Part shown: positions 1 through 6,992 of the stretch, in pieces
Numbering within the stretch: position 1 is the first letter of the stretch
How the letters are laid out: the number at the start of each line of letters is the position of its first letter
Assembly (NCBI RefSeq): GCF_012027555.1
Contig: NZ_SNUQ01000001.1
Coordinates: forward strand, 558,001 to 622,000
Reading direction: 5' to 3'
Origin: Thermococcus sp. CX2
GTDB lineage: Archaea > Methanobacteriota_B > Thermococci > Thermococcales > Thermococcaceae
DNA length: 64,000 nt
The notes under the pieces: generated by a model
What the model was told of the DNA's origin: nothing
The model's database searches: none
The model's input: the letters and a program-made list of their open reading frames with translations, nothing else
Program-made: the position numbers and the translations under genes

Positions 1-2
1 TT

Positions 3-227
3 AGAGTGCGTGTAGACGCTGATGACAGCCATGTTGCGGTGGCATATTATCTTAAAAATGAGAAAGGCGAAGAAAAGAACGGAGTTTGCATTTACACGGC
101 AGGCCATTTAATCAAAATTGCCTGCAAGAGCTTTAATGAGCGGCCATATGACGTGAAACTTGATGGAAACATAGTTTACATCAAAACATGGAACAGCGTA
201 AAAGCCTACAAAATAATCGGTCCATGA
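3..227 (+). CDS. C-terminal fragment of an unidentified protein (truncated by window edge)
   Basis: The reading frame is open to the left edge, so only about 75 C-terminal residues are visible and the real start lies outside the window. The fragment alternates short beta-strand-like stretches (AVAYYL, GVCIY, NIVYIK, VKAYKII), which would suit a beta-propeller or similar all-beta fold. No catalytic motif is visible. I do not recognise the family. The gene converges on the aminotransferase gene, with 47 bp between the two stop codons. Confidence 0.5.
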   Translation, partial: RVRVDADDSHVAVAYYLKNEKGEEKNGVCIYTAGHLIKIACKSFNERPYDVKLDGNIVYIKTWNSVKAYKIIGP

Positions 228-274
228 GAACTCCCATTATTTTTCTTTCTCTAACAGAGAAAATGGAGAGGGAA

Positions 275-1471
275 TCAGGAACTCAGCCTCTTCCTCATGA
301 AGGCCTCAAGGCTGTCCATGGCCTGCTCCAGTATCTCAACCGGCGGCAGGAAGACCGCCCTGAAGTGCCCGGTACCGTTCCTTCCGAAGCCGGAGCCGTG
401 GACGAAGAGTACGTGAGCCTCGTGCAGGACGTCGAGGACGAACTCCTTGTCGCTCTTCCACGGGCCCTCTTCAATTTTCGGGAAGATGTAGAAGGCTCCC
501 TGCGGCTTCTGGGTGCTTATTCCCGGCATCTCGTTGAGGCGCTTGTAGATGTAGTCCCTCCTCTCCCTGAGCTTCGCCATGTATTCCCTGAGGTAGTCCA
601 TCGGACCCGTGAGGCCGGCTATGGCTGCCCTCTGAGCAGGGGTGTTTGGACATAGTCTTATCCTTGCCATCTTGTCTATCGCTTCCCTCAGCTCGTCGAG
701 CTTGCCCTCGGGATCGACGTAGTACATGTAGCCCAGCCGCCAGCCGGTGGCGAAGTAGACCTTCGAGAGGCCGTTCATAACTATAACGGGCACGTCCTTA
801 GTGATGGAAGCCGGAGAAACGTGCTCTCCATCGTAGGTCATGAGGTCGTATATCTCGTCGCTTATGACGAAAAGGCCGTGTTCGCCGGCTATATCGAGTA
901 TCTCCTTCAGAACCTTCCTATCGTAGAGGGCACCAGTCGGGTTGTTGGGGTTGATGACGGCTATTGCCTTCGTTCTCTCGGTTATCTTCTTCCTTATGTC
1001 ATCGACGTCGGGCTGCCAGCCTTCTTCTTCGATGGTTCTGTACTCGACGGGGATGCCATCGTAGAACTTTACAAGGCCAACGTAGGGCGGATAGCTCGGA
1101 CCAGGTATGAGAATCTCATCCCCCGGGTCGAGGGCGGCACCGAATATGAACTGCAGGGCTTCCGTAACCGCCGCCGTAACGCGCACATCGTCGGGCGTTA
1201 TATCAACACCGTTCTTTTTCTTCTCGCGTTCAACGATGGCCTTTCTAAGCTCAAAGTCTCCCTCACTCTCTCCGTAGTAGTTGTGGCCTTCCATGATGGC
1301 CTCGCAGTAGGCCTTTCTCATGTGCTCGGGCGGCTGGAAGTCGTATTTGACGGGATCGCCGATGTTGAGTCGTATTACCTTTATTCCCTTCTTTTCGAGC
1401 TCTCTGGCAGGAAGGACAACATCCCTTATGGCGTATTCAATGCCCATGGCCCTCTTAGATGCGCGAATCAT
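275..1471 (-). CDS. aat: Alanine aminotransferase (PLP class I/II)
   Basis: Cytoplasmic pyridoxal-phosphate enzyme interconverting alanine and 2-oxoglutarate with pyruvate and glutamate. In Thermococcales it disposes of pyruvate and reductant as alanine during fermentation. At 398 aa the sequence matches my memory of the characterised Pyrococcus furiosus AlaAT closely from its first residues (MIRASKRA). Visible landmarks are the NPNNPTG loop near residue 174, SDEIYD near 204, and the PLP lysine K237 in NGLSKVYF. A longer GTG start exists three codons upstream, but the ATG at 1471 has a GGTGATG ribosome site just before it and gives the family N-terminus. A TATA-like GGTTTTTATG lies near 1500-1510 on the minus strand. 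Confidence 0.93.
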   Translation of the reverse strand: MIRASKRAMGIEYAIRDVVLPARELEKKGIKVIRLNIGDPVKYDFQPPEHMRKAYCEAIMEGHNYYGESEGDFELRKAIVEREKKKNGVDITPDDVRVTAAVTEALQFIFGAALDPGDEILIPGPSYPPYVGLVKFYDGIPVEYRTIEEEGWQPDVDDIRKKITERTKAIAVINPNNPTGALYDRKVLKEILDIAGEHGLFVISDEIYDLMTYDGEHVSPASITKDVPVIVMNGLSKVYFATGWRLGYMYYVDPEGKLDELREAIDKMARIRLCPNTPAQRAAIAGLTGPMDYLREYMAKLRERRDYIYKRLNEMPGISTQKPQGAFYIFPKIEEGPWKSDKEFVLDVLHEAHVLFVHGSGFGRNGTGHFRAVFLPPVEILEQAMDSLEAFMRKRLSS

Positions 1472-1550
1472 AACCATCACCGGAGACGGTTGAATGCTTC
1501 CTCATAAAAACCTTAGCATAGCTTTAAAAGCGGGGGTGGATAACTAAAAC

Positions 1551-1616
1551 GGGCGATGACGATTAGCAAGCATGCTGAGACGATGCGGAATGATGACGTG
1601 AACACCCACCGAGCCC
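1551..1616 (+). ncRNA. Candidate C/D box guide sRNA (degenerate boxes)
   Basis: The gap between the divergent genes holds a C-like box GCGATGA (1553-1559), a D' box CTGA (1575-1578), a C' box TGATGA (1591-1596) and a D-like CCGA (1609-1612), flanked by complementary GGGC (1551-1554) and GCCC (1613-1616). A TATA-like TTTAAAAG at 1523-1530 lies about 25 bp upstream and is not needed by either neighbour, because the next gene has its own TATA at about 1625. The size (about 66 nt) fits Thermococcales C/D sRNAs. The C and D boxes each deviate at one base and the D'-C' spacing (12 nt) is long, so this is a candidate only. The guide stretches would be 1561-1574 and 1597-1608. Confidence 0.35.
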
Positions 1617-1654
1617 CTCGATACGTTTATTAACCTTCAGAGGAACTTCGCTGC

Positions 1655-1900
1655 ATGAACATATTCATTCCCCTGCTTTTGGGAGTCCTCATAGGGTACC
1701 TTCTAAGGCGGAAGAACAAAAAAGTCAACGTGGACCTCCCAATGAGCGCTGCACTCTTGTTGCTGATATTCTTCATGGGGGTTGAAGCTGGAAAGGTCAA
1801 AATCAACGCCCTATGGCTCTTGACTTCTTCGATAATCTTCGCGGCCTTAACAATAGTCGGTAGCGTCGGCGTGGCACTGCTTCTGGGGGGAAGAAGATGA
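1655..1900 (+). CDS. LysO-type exporter, N-terminal half (split gene)
   Basis: An 81-aa hydrophobic protein with about three membrane segments, resembling the N-terminal part of the LysO/YbjE lysine exporter family (DUF340). The LysO-like C-terminal half is encoded by the next gene, whose ATG overlaps this stop codon (ATGA), so the two are translationally coupled and probably form one transporter. TTTATTAAC at 1625-1633 is a good TATA box about 25 bp before the ATG, so the message is likely nearly leaderless. Lysine specificity is inferred from family membership only. Confidence 0.7.
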   Translation: MNIFIPLLLGVLIGYLLRRKNKKVNVDLPMSAALLLLIFFMGVEAGKVKINALWLLTSSIIFAALTIVGSVGVALLLGGRR

Positions 1901-2478
1901 GGTTCTTGGCTTACGTTTTGACTTCCCTCTTTGTGGGAATCCTGGTCGGTCACTTCTACGCCCCGGACTTCGGTAACCTGTACGAGATAATGCTCTACAT
2001 CCTGATATTCCTGATTGGCATAGACCTCGCCCAGAGCTTCAGGCTCAAAGAGATAAGAAAGCTCGGAAAGCTCGCCCTCAAGCTGCCCCTTGGAACCCTC
2101 GCAGGTTCTCTCCTTGGAGGACTGGCAGCTTCGCTGATCCTCGGGATAGACCTGAAGTGGGGGCTTGCCGTTTCAGCTGGCTGCGGTTGGTACAGCCTAA
2201 CCGGACCGCTGATAGCCCAATACTCGGCAGTCTACGGAACCCTGGGCTTCCTCGTCAACCTGACGAGGGAGATATTCACGGTTCTCCTCTATCCCGTTGC
2301 AATCAAAAGAATTCCCAAGGAGTTAGCGGTCTCAATGGGCGGGGCAACGACCATGGACACAACCCTGCCAATAATGACCAAGTTCGGCGGGAGTGAAGTC
2401 GCTCTAATAGCCTTTGTCCACGGGTTCATCCTCACTGCTCTCGTTCCATTTGTGGTTCCGTTCATCCTTCAGCTTTAA
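1897..2478 (+). CDS. LysO-type exporter, C-terminal half (split gene)
   Basis: A 193-aa integral membrane protein with about six helices. The signature-like stretch SAGCGWYSLTGPL followed by LGFLVNLTREIF is characteristic of LysO (formerly DUF340) lysine exporters, here separated from the N-terminal domain encoded just upstream. Start and stop codons of the pair overlap. It would act in the cytoplasmic membrane exporting lysine or a similar cation. The role is assigned from family resemblance. Confidence 0.75.
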   Translation: MRFLAYVLTSLFVGILVGHFYAPDFGNLYEIMLYILIFLIGIDLAQSFRLKEIRKLGKLALKLPLGTLAGSLLGGLAASLILGIDLKWGLAVSAGCGWYSLTGPLIAQYSAVYGTLGFLVNLTREIFTVLLYPVAIKRIPKELAVSMGGATTMDTTLPIMTKFGGSEVALIAFVHGFILTALVPFVVPFILQL

Positions 2479-2539
2479 CCAATAAGCTTTTAAGTTCAAA
2501 CGTCTTAGGTTCTTTTGACAAACCCCAAAGGTGATGAGA

Positions 2540-2719
2540 ATGAGCGAGGTTGAGCTCGTGTTCAAGGTTTTAAAAGAGGCTGGAAAGCCACTTAAGAGCA
2601 AGGAGATAGCCGAGCTTGCCGGCATCGACAAGAAAGAAGTCGATAAGGCGATAAAGATTCTGAAAAAAGAGGGCAAGATAATCTCGCCGAAGCGCTGCTA
2701 CTACGCGCCGGCCGAGTGA
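2540..2719 (+). CDS. Small winged-helix transcription regulator
   Basis: A 59-aa protein that is almost entirely one helix-turn-helix/winged-helix unit: EVELVFKVLKEAGKPLKSKEIAELAG is followed by a recognition-helix-like KKEVDKAIKILKKEGKI and a short wing ending CYYAPAE. It probably binds DNA as a dimer, but the target is unknown. A GGTGA site at 2530-2534 selects the ATG at 2540 over upstream GTG/ATG codons. CTTTTAAG near 2486-2493 is a likely TATA box. It stands alone between a transporter and ribosomal genes. Confidence 0.7.
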   Translation: MSEVELVFKVLKEAGKPLKSKEIAELAGIDKKEVDKAIKILKKEGKIISPKRCYYAPAE

Positions 2720-2873
2720 GTCAGCCAGGTATTTTTCTTCCAATTTCTCCAGCGGGGTCTTTCTTTCGATTTCCTTCACTCCGCTCTGAGAGCCCACCGG
2801 AATTCGCCCCAGTCGATAGCAAAAACATTTTTAAAGCCTCACGATTAGCGAGGGTTGCAGGATAATCCCTCAC

Positions 2874-2911
2874 GGCTCGGGGGTGTCCGAGGAGAAGGAA
2901 CCCACCGGGCC
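2874..2911 (+). promoter_or_regulatory. Long hairpin in the 5' leader of rpl44e
   Basis: After a TATA box (TTTTTAAAG, 2828-2836) the predicted transcript starts near 2857. Its leader folds into GGCTCGG (2874-2880) with CCGGGCC (2905-2911), GGGT with ACCC, and TCC with GGA, leaving loop GAGGAGAA and single-base bulges G2885 and A2904: 14 base pairs including one G-U. The stem ends about 8 nt before the GGAGGTGAG ribosome site. Its stability and position suggest a translational control element for the L44e-S27e message. No regulator can be named. Confidence 0.5.
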
Positions 2912-2929
2912 CTCTGTGGAGGTGAGAGA

Positions 2930-3214
2930 ATGAAGTATCCAAAGCAGATAAGGACTTACTGTCCGTTTTGTAAGAAGCACACCATCCACAAAGTCGAGAA
3001 GGTCAAGAAGAGGCCAAGGAGCGAGCTCAGCCAGGGTCAGAGGCGTTTCAGGAGAATCATGAAGGGTTACCGCGGTTTCCCGAGGCCGAACCCAGCTGGA
3101 AGGGAAAAGCCAGTCAAGAAGCTCGACCTCAGGTTCAGGTGCACCGTCTGCGGTAAGGCCCACACGAGGGGACAGGGCTTCCGCGTTAAGAAGTTCGAGC
3201 TCGTGGAGGTGTGA
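2930..3214 (+). CDS. rpl44e: 50S ribosomal protein L44e
   Basis: A 94-aa basic zinc protein of the large ribosomal subunit, near the E site. Four zinc-ligand cysteines are visible: CPFC at residues 11-14 and CTVC near 72-75. GGAGGTGAG at 2919-2927 precedes the ATG at 2930. The frame is open further upstream but that extension lacks family resemblance and overlaps the hairpin leader, so I reject it. The next gene, rps27e, starts 3 bp after the stop, a typical archaeal pairing. Confidence 0.95.
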   Translation: MKYPKQIRTYCPFCKKHTIHKVEKVKKRPRSELSQGQRRFRRIMKGYRGFPRPNPAGREKPVKKLDLRFRCTVCGKAHTRGQGFRVKKFELVEV

Positions 3215-3217
3215 TGC

Positions 3218-3415
3218 ATGGCGCTCCCGAAGAACCTCATCCCGATGCCGAGGAGCAGGTTCCTCCGCGTCAAGTGCATCGACTGCGGCAACGAGCAGAT
3301 AGTCTTCAGCAACCCGGCTACCACCGTTAGGTGCCTCGTCTGCGGTGCCACTCTCGTCGAGCCCACTGGCGGTAAGGGCGTTATCAAGGCCAAGATACTC
3401 GAGGTTCTCGAGTGA
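3218..3415 (+). CDS. rps27e: 30S ribosomal protein S27e
   Basis: A 65-aa zinc-ribbon protein of the small ribosomal subunit. The CIDC and CLVC pairs form a C4 zinc site and the tail [13 protein letters not shown] is typical. GGAGGTG at 3205-3211 serves the ATG at 3218. It is co-transcribed with rpl44e. The following T-rich stretch (3419-3440) is a plausible transcript end before the aIF2-alpha promoter. Confidence 0.95.
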   Translation: MALPKNLIPMPRSRFLRVKCIDCGNEQIVFSNPATTVRCLVCGATLVEPTGGKGVIKAKILEVLE

Positions 3416-3510
3416 ACGCCTTTCCTTCTCTTCCCTTTCGGCCTTCTGCTAAACTTTAAAAACCTCTTTCCGTAAATTACTCAGGTAGAGAAAATTTTGA
3501 GGTGGTTAAA

Positions 3511-4338
3511 ATGCCGAGGAAAGCCAAGGAGTATCCCGAGGAGGGAGAGTTTGTCATCGCGACCGTCAAGAGCATCCATCCTTACGGTGCGTTTCTCAAG
3601 CTCGACGAGTACCCCGGTAAGGAGGGATTCATGCACATAAGCGAGGTCGCCTCCACATGGGTTAAGAACATCAGGGACTTCGTCAAGGAGGGCCAGAAGA
3701 TAGTGGCCAAGGTTATCAGGGTAGACCCGAGCAAGGGACACATAGATTTGAGCCTCAAAAGGGTGAACCAGCAGCAGAGAAAGGCCAAGCTCCAGGAGTA
3801 CAAGCGCGCCCAGAAGGCAGAGAACCTTCTCAAGATGGCGGCAGAAAAGCTCGGAAAGGACTTCGATACGGCCTGGCGCGAGGTCTGGGTTCCGCTCGAG
3901 GAGGAGTATGGGGAAGTTTACGCCGCCTTTGAGGACGCGGCCCAGAATGGCATAGAGGTTCTGAAGGGCATAATCCCAGACGAGTGGCTCGAGCCCCTCA
4001 ACGAGGTAGTTACCAACTACGTCGAGGTTCCAACCGTTACCATCGATGCGGAGTTCGAGATAACCGTGCCAAAGCCAAACGGCATTGAGATCATCAAGGA
4101 GGCCCTCATAAGGGCCAGGGACAGGGTGAACGAGGAGAAGGACATCGAGGTCAAGTTCACCTACCAGGGAGCGCCGAGATACAGGATAGACATAACTGCA
4201 CCCGACTACTACAAGGCCGAAGAGGTTCTTGAGGACATCGCCGAGGAGATTCTCAGGGTCATAAAGCAGGCGGGCGGAGAGGCAACTCTCCTGAGGAAGG
4301 AGAAGAGAATCAAGAAGATAAAGAGGAGAGGCGCCTGA
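3511..4338 (+). CDS. Translation initiation factor aIF2 subunit alpha
   Basis: At 275 aa this is the normal size for archaeal aIF2-alpha, which with the beta and gamma subunits delivers initiator Met-tRNA to the small ribosomal subunit. An S1-type OB domain occupies roughly residues 8-85 (GEFVIATVKSIHPYGAFLKLDEYPGKEGFMHISEV), followed by a helical middle domain and a C-terminal alpha/beta domain that binds the gamma subunit. A GTG codon nine bases upstream is in frame, but GAGGTGG at 3499-3505 sits correctly for the ATG at 3511. CTTTAAAAA near 3455-3463 is the likely TATA box. It begins an operon with nop10 and a PAC2 gene. Confidence 0.95.
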   Translation: MPRKAKEYPEEGEFVIATVKSIHPYGAFLKLDEYPGKEGFMHISEVASTWVKNIRDFVKEGQKIVAKVIRVDPSKGHIDLSLKRVNQQQRKAKLQEYKRAQKAENLLKMAAEKLGKDFDTAWREVWVPLEEEYGEVYAAFEDAAQNGIEVLKGIIPDEWLEPLNEVVTNYVEVPTVTIDAEFEITVPKPNGIEIIKEALIRARDRVNEEKDIEVKFTYQGAPRYRIDITAPDYYKAEEVLEDIAEEILRVIKQAGGEATLLRKEKRIKKIKRRGA

Positions 4339-4349
4339 AGGGGATTTGC

Positions 4350-4526
4350 ATGAGGTTCCGCATAAGGAAGTGCCCCGAGTGCGGGCGCTATACTTTAAAG
4401 GAGACCTGCCCCGTCTGCGGGGCCAAGACAAGAGTGGCCCATCCGCCGAGGTTCTCGCCAGAAGACCCCTACGGCGAGTACAGGCGGAGGCTTAAGCGCG
4501 AGCAGTTGGGGCTAACCAAGGGGTGA
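4350..4526 (+). CDS. nop10: H/ACA RNP component Nop10
   Basis: A 58-aa gene, short enough to be missed by length cutoffs. The protein begins MRFRIRKCPECGRYTL, has a four-cysteine zinc site (CPEC and CPVC) and the conserved AHPPRFSPEDPYGEYRR stretch by which Nop10 contacts Cbf5. In H/ACA RNPs it stabilises the pseudouridine synthase active site. It lies 11 bp after aIF2-alpha and 4 bp before the PAC2 gene, a gene order conserved in many archaea. Confidence 0.95.
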   Translation: MRFRIRKCPECGRYTLKETCPVCGAKTRVAHPPRFSPEDPYGEYRRRLKREQLGLTKG

Positions 4527-4530
4527 GAGC

Positions 4531-5331
4531 ATGAAGGAAACCATGATTTACGTCTACGAGAGGCCTCAGCTGAGAGACCCCGTGTTCATCGAGGGGCTCC
4601 CAGGTATAGGCCTCGTTGGAAAGCTTGCCGCAGAACACCTGATTCAGGAGCTTGAGGCAGTCAAGTTCGCCGAACTTTACTCACCGCACTTCATGCACCA
4701 GGTGCTCATCAAGAAGAACTCCGTCGTTGAGCTGATGAAGAACGAGTTCTACTACTGGAAGAATCCCGACGAGAACGGGAGAGACCTCATAATTATCACA
4801 GGTGACCAGCAGGTTCCTCCAACAGACAGTCCCGGCCACTTCGAGGTCGTTGGCAAAATGCTTGACTTCGTGAGCGAGTTCGGGGTAAGGGAAATCATCA
4901 CGATGGGCGGCTACCAGGTGCCAGAGCTTCAAGGCGAGCCGAGGGTTTTAGCGGCGGTAACCCACGAGGAGCTGGTTGAATACTACAAAGCCAAGCTGGA
5001 AGGCTGCCAGGTAGAGGTCGTATGGAGGGAAGACGAGGGAGGCGCTATAGTTGGTGCCGCCGGACTGCTCCTCGGCATGGGCAAGCTCAGGAGCATGTTT
5101 GGGATATCGCTCCTCGGGGAGAGCCTCGGCTACATCGTCGATGCCAAAGCGGCTAAATCCGTCCTCAGTGCCGCAACCAAGATACTCGGCATTGAACTGG
5201 ACATGAGCGCCCTCGATGAGCGTGCAAAAGAAACCGAGGAGATACTCAAGAAGGTTCAGGAAATGCAGAGAGCCATGCTTGAGCAGGCGATGCCCCCCAC
5301 ACCAGAGGAAGAGGACAGGGGCTACCTCTGA
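4531..5331 (+). CDS. PAC2-family proteasome assembly chaperone homolog
   Basis: A 266-aa cytoplasmic protein of the PAC2 family, archaeal homologs of which (PbaA/PbaB) interact with proteasome alpha subunits. The family opening FIEGLPGIGLVGKLAAEHLI is at residues 19-38, and an internal ITMGGYQVPE and GAAGLLLGMG follow. The last 30 or so residues are charged and flexible, and a C-terminal tail ending in a hydrophobic-tyrosine-X type motif (GYL) is seen in proteasome-binding proteins. It is the last gene of the aIF2-alpha operon. A T-rich stretch follows immediately. Confidence 0.85.
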   Translation: MKETMIYVYERPQLRDPVFIEGLPGIGLVGKLAAEHLIQELEAVKFAELYSPHFMHQVLIKKNSVVELMKNEFYYWKNPDENGRDLIIITGDQQVPPTDSPGHFEVVGKMLDFVSEFGVREIITMGGYQVPELQGEPRVLAAVTHEELVEYYKAKLEGCQVEVVWREDEGGAIVGAAGLLLGMGKLRSMFGISLLGESLGYIVDAKAAKSVLSAATKILGIELDMSALDERAKETEEILKKVQEMQRAMLEQAMPPTPEEEDRGYL

Positions 5332-5346
5332 TTTTCTTCCCTTTTT
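5331..5346 (+). terminator. Oligo-T terminator after the aIF2-alpha operon
   Basis: Two T runs (ATTTTC and CTTTTT) directly follow the stop codon. Archaeal termination commonly occurs at such T tracts without a hairpin. The next operon has its own promoter about 65 bp further on. Confidence 0.5.
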
Positions 5347-5375
5347 CAGGTCTCTTACTGGCTTCTGGCACATCC

Positions 5376-5392
5376 AACCTATGGTTAATAAT
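5376..5392 (-). promoter_or_regulatory. SurR-like site (8/9) at the Ni/Co uptake operon
   Basis: AACn5GTTn3AAT, one base off the reverse complement of GTTn3AACn5GTT. It ends 18 bp before the TATA box TTTTATATA at 5411-5419 of the cbiM operon, the same spacing as the FmdE side of the perfect site at 23733. It is embedded in a larger dyad, CCAACC (5374-5379) and GGTTGG (5397-5402), which could instead be the operator of another regulator such as NikR. One-mismatch matches are expected by chance, so only the position supports it. Confidence 0.4.
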
Positions 5393-5471
5393 ACCGGGTT
5401 GGAGAAACACTTTTATATAGTGCTATCTTTTTTGACTTTGATAACACCCTCGGGTTAAGGAGGGAGATAAA

Positions 5472-6086
5472 TTGCACATACCAGACGGGCTGTTGAGCAC
5501 GCCGGTTATAATAGTGACTTACGCAATAACCATAGCGGGCGTTCTGTACTCAATTAAAAAGCTCAGGGACTTCCCGGAAGAGAAGATACCTCTCCTCGGC
5601 CTCTTTGCGGCTGGGATCTTCGCGGCCCAGATGGTCAACTTCCCGATAATCGGGGGAGTCAGTGGGCATCTGCTCGGAGCGACGCTCGTGGCCATACTGC
5701 TCGGCCCGTACGCGGCGGTAGTAGTCATGACTGCGGTGCTGCTCATCCAGACATTGCTCTTCGGCGACGGTGGAATAACGGCCATCGGGGCCAACATCCT
5801 CAACATGGGGCTTATCGGGGCGTTCGTTGGCTACGCCATCTACACCAGGCTGAAGAACATCAATGAGGCTTTCGCCATGGGCTTTGCCGCGTGGCTTTCG
5901 GTTGTCCTGGGGGCAACGATGACTGCTATCGAGATAGGCCTCAGCCAGAGCCTGCCCTTCGCCAAGGTTCTCACCCTGATGATAAGCTATCATGCTATAA
6001 TCGGCATCGGTGAGGCCATACTCACTATACTCATTGTCCAGGCCGTTAGGATGAAGCTTCCCGAGATAGAGGGGGTGACCGCATGA
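5472..6086 (+). CDS. cbiM: ECF transporter substrate-binding membrane protein CbiM/NikM
   Basis: A 204-aa protein with about six or seven membrane helices, the substrate-specific (S) component of an ECF-type Ni2+ or Co2+ importer. The family N-terminus MHIPDG is exact, and in this family the first residues, including His2, coordinate the metal, so the start must be the TTG at 5472. GGAGGGAG just upstream supports this. TATA is TTTTATATA at 5411-5419. Stop and start overlap with the next gene (ATGA). Nickel is the likelier substrate given the hydrogenase genes in the window. Confidence 0.9.
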   Translation: MHIPDGLLSTPVIIVTYAITIAGVLYSIKKLRDFPEEKIPLLGLFAAGIFAAQMVNFPIIGGVSGHLLGATLVAILLGPYAAVVVMTAVLLIQTLLFGDGGITAIGANILNMGLIGAFVGYAIYTRLKNINEAFAMGFAAWLSVVLGATMTAIEIGLSQSLPFAKVLTLMISYHAIIGIGEAILTILIVQAVRMKLPEIEGVTA

Positions 6087-6331
6087 GGGCGATAGTGAAG
6101 GGACTCATCGTCATAGCCGTTATATTGGCCATAGTCCTTCCGCTGGCCTCGAGCAATCCCGATGGTTTAGAGGCCACCATGGAAAAGGTCGGCCTCGAAG
6201 AGAATCCCATCTACCACGCCCCCCTCGATTATGGCGAAAGCTGGGCCCAGAGCTTCGCCATGGGGCTCCTCGGAATAACCTTGACCTTCGTGGTTGGCTA
6301 CGGCTTAGCAAAGCTCGCCAAGGGTGCCTGA
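6083..6331 (+). CDS. PDGLE-domain protein (CbiN/NikN-like subunit)
   Basis: An 82-aa protein with an N-terminal membrane helix (residues 5-24), the diagnostic NPDGLE motif at about 25-30, an external loop, and a second helix near the C-terminus. Such small two-helix proteins pair with CbiM/NikM in ECF metal importers and are needed for metal loading. It overlaps cbiM by 4 bp and the EcfT gene by 8 bp. Confidence 0.88.
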   Translation: MRAIVKGLIVIAVILAIVLPLASSNPDGLEATMEKVGLEENPIYHAPLDYGESWAQSFAMGLLGITLTFVVGYGLAKLAKGA

Positions 6332-6992
6332 AGTGTACCTGCCGTTCATTTTTATTTACGCGATTGGCGTCGTTACCCGAAAAAGCCTGAGTGAGTTAGC
6401 TTATTTTGCCCTCCTGTTCCTTGCGGTAGCCATTATGATGAGGCCTAAGAAGAGAGTTCTCCTCAACCTCGGATTCCTCCTCGGGTTCGAGGGGCTGCTC
6501 TTCATCCTTGCCCTCTTCAATCCTGGAAGACCAATTCTCGATACCCCCCTAGGGTCGATAACCCACGAAGGACTTTATTCCTTCTTCCTGCTCCTCGGGA
6601 AGGCCTTTCTATCCGCGGGAACCGCCGTAGTGATAACCAGCTCGGTCGGCTTTTCAAGGATACTCGCAGAGATGGAGGTTCTGAAGTTTCCGAGGATACT
6701 CATCCTGACGCTCGCGTTCACGTACCGCTACCTCGACCTCTTTGCAGAGGAGGCCGAGAGGATGAAGCGGGCCCTCGATTCCAGGGCTTTTGGAATCGGG
6801 AGAAAGGAATACTACCGGAAACTTGGAGCACTCATAGGCGAGATTTTTGTGAGGGCATACCTTAGAAACGGGAGAATTTATAAGGCAATGCTCTCAAGGG
6901 GCTTTGGCGAGTTCCCAAGGCTTGAAGAACCACGTCCAAACCCCTCAATCGGACTGCTGATGCTCCTCGCCATCGGGGGTCTGCTGATATGA
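6324..6992 (+). CDS. cbiQ: ECF transporter transmembrane coupling protein (CbiQ/EcfT)
   Basis: A 222-aa membrane protein with about five helices, which links the substrate subunit to the ATPase. Two cytoplasmic coupling motifs of the EcfT type are visible near the C-terminus: SRAFG (about residue 152) and SRGFG (about 191). Start is probably the GTG at 6324, overlapping the previous gene; a second GTG at 6333 is possible. It overlaps the ATPase gene by 4 bp. Confidence 0.88.
   Translation: MPEVYLPFIFIYAIGVVTRKSLSELAYFALLFLAVAIMMRPKKRVLLNLGFLLGFEGLLFILALFNPGRPILDTPLGSITHEGLYSFFLLLGKAFLSAGTAVVITSSVGFSRILAEMEVLKFPRILILTLAFTYRYLDLFAEEAERMKRALDSRAFGIGRKEYYRKLGALIGEIFVRAYLRNGRIYKAMLSRGFGEFPRLEEPRPNPSIGLLMLLAIGGLLI

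Noticed and set aside
2855-2929. In-frame N-terminal extension of L44e
   Set aside because: The extension has no family resemblance, starts at a non-ATG codon near the predicted transcription start and lies within the hairpin leader.
3481-4431. 316-codon minus-strand frame opposite aIF2-alpha and nop10
   Set aside because: It is a mirror of two well-recognised genes and is Leu-rich as expected for an antisense frame.
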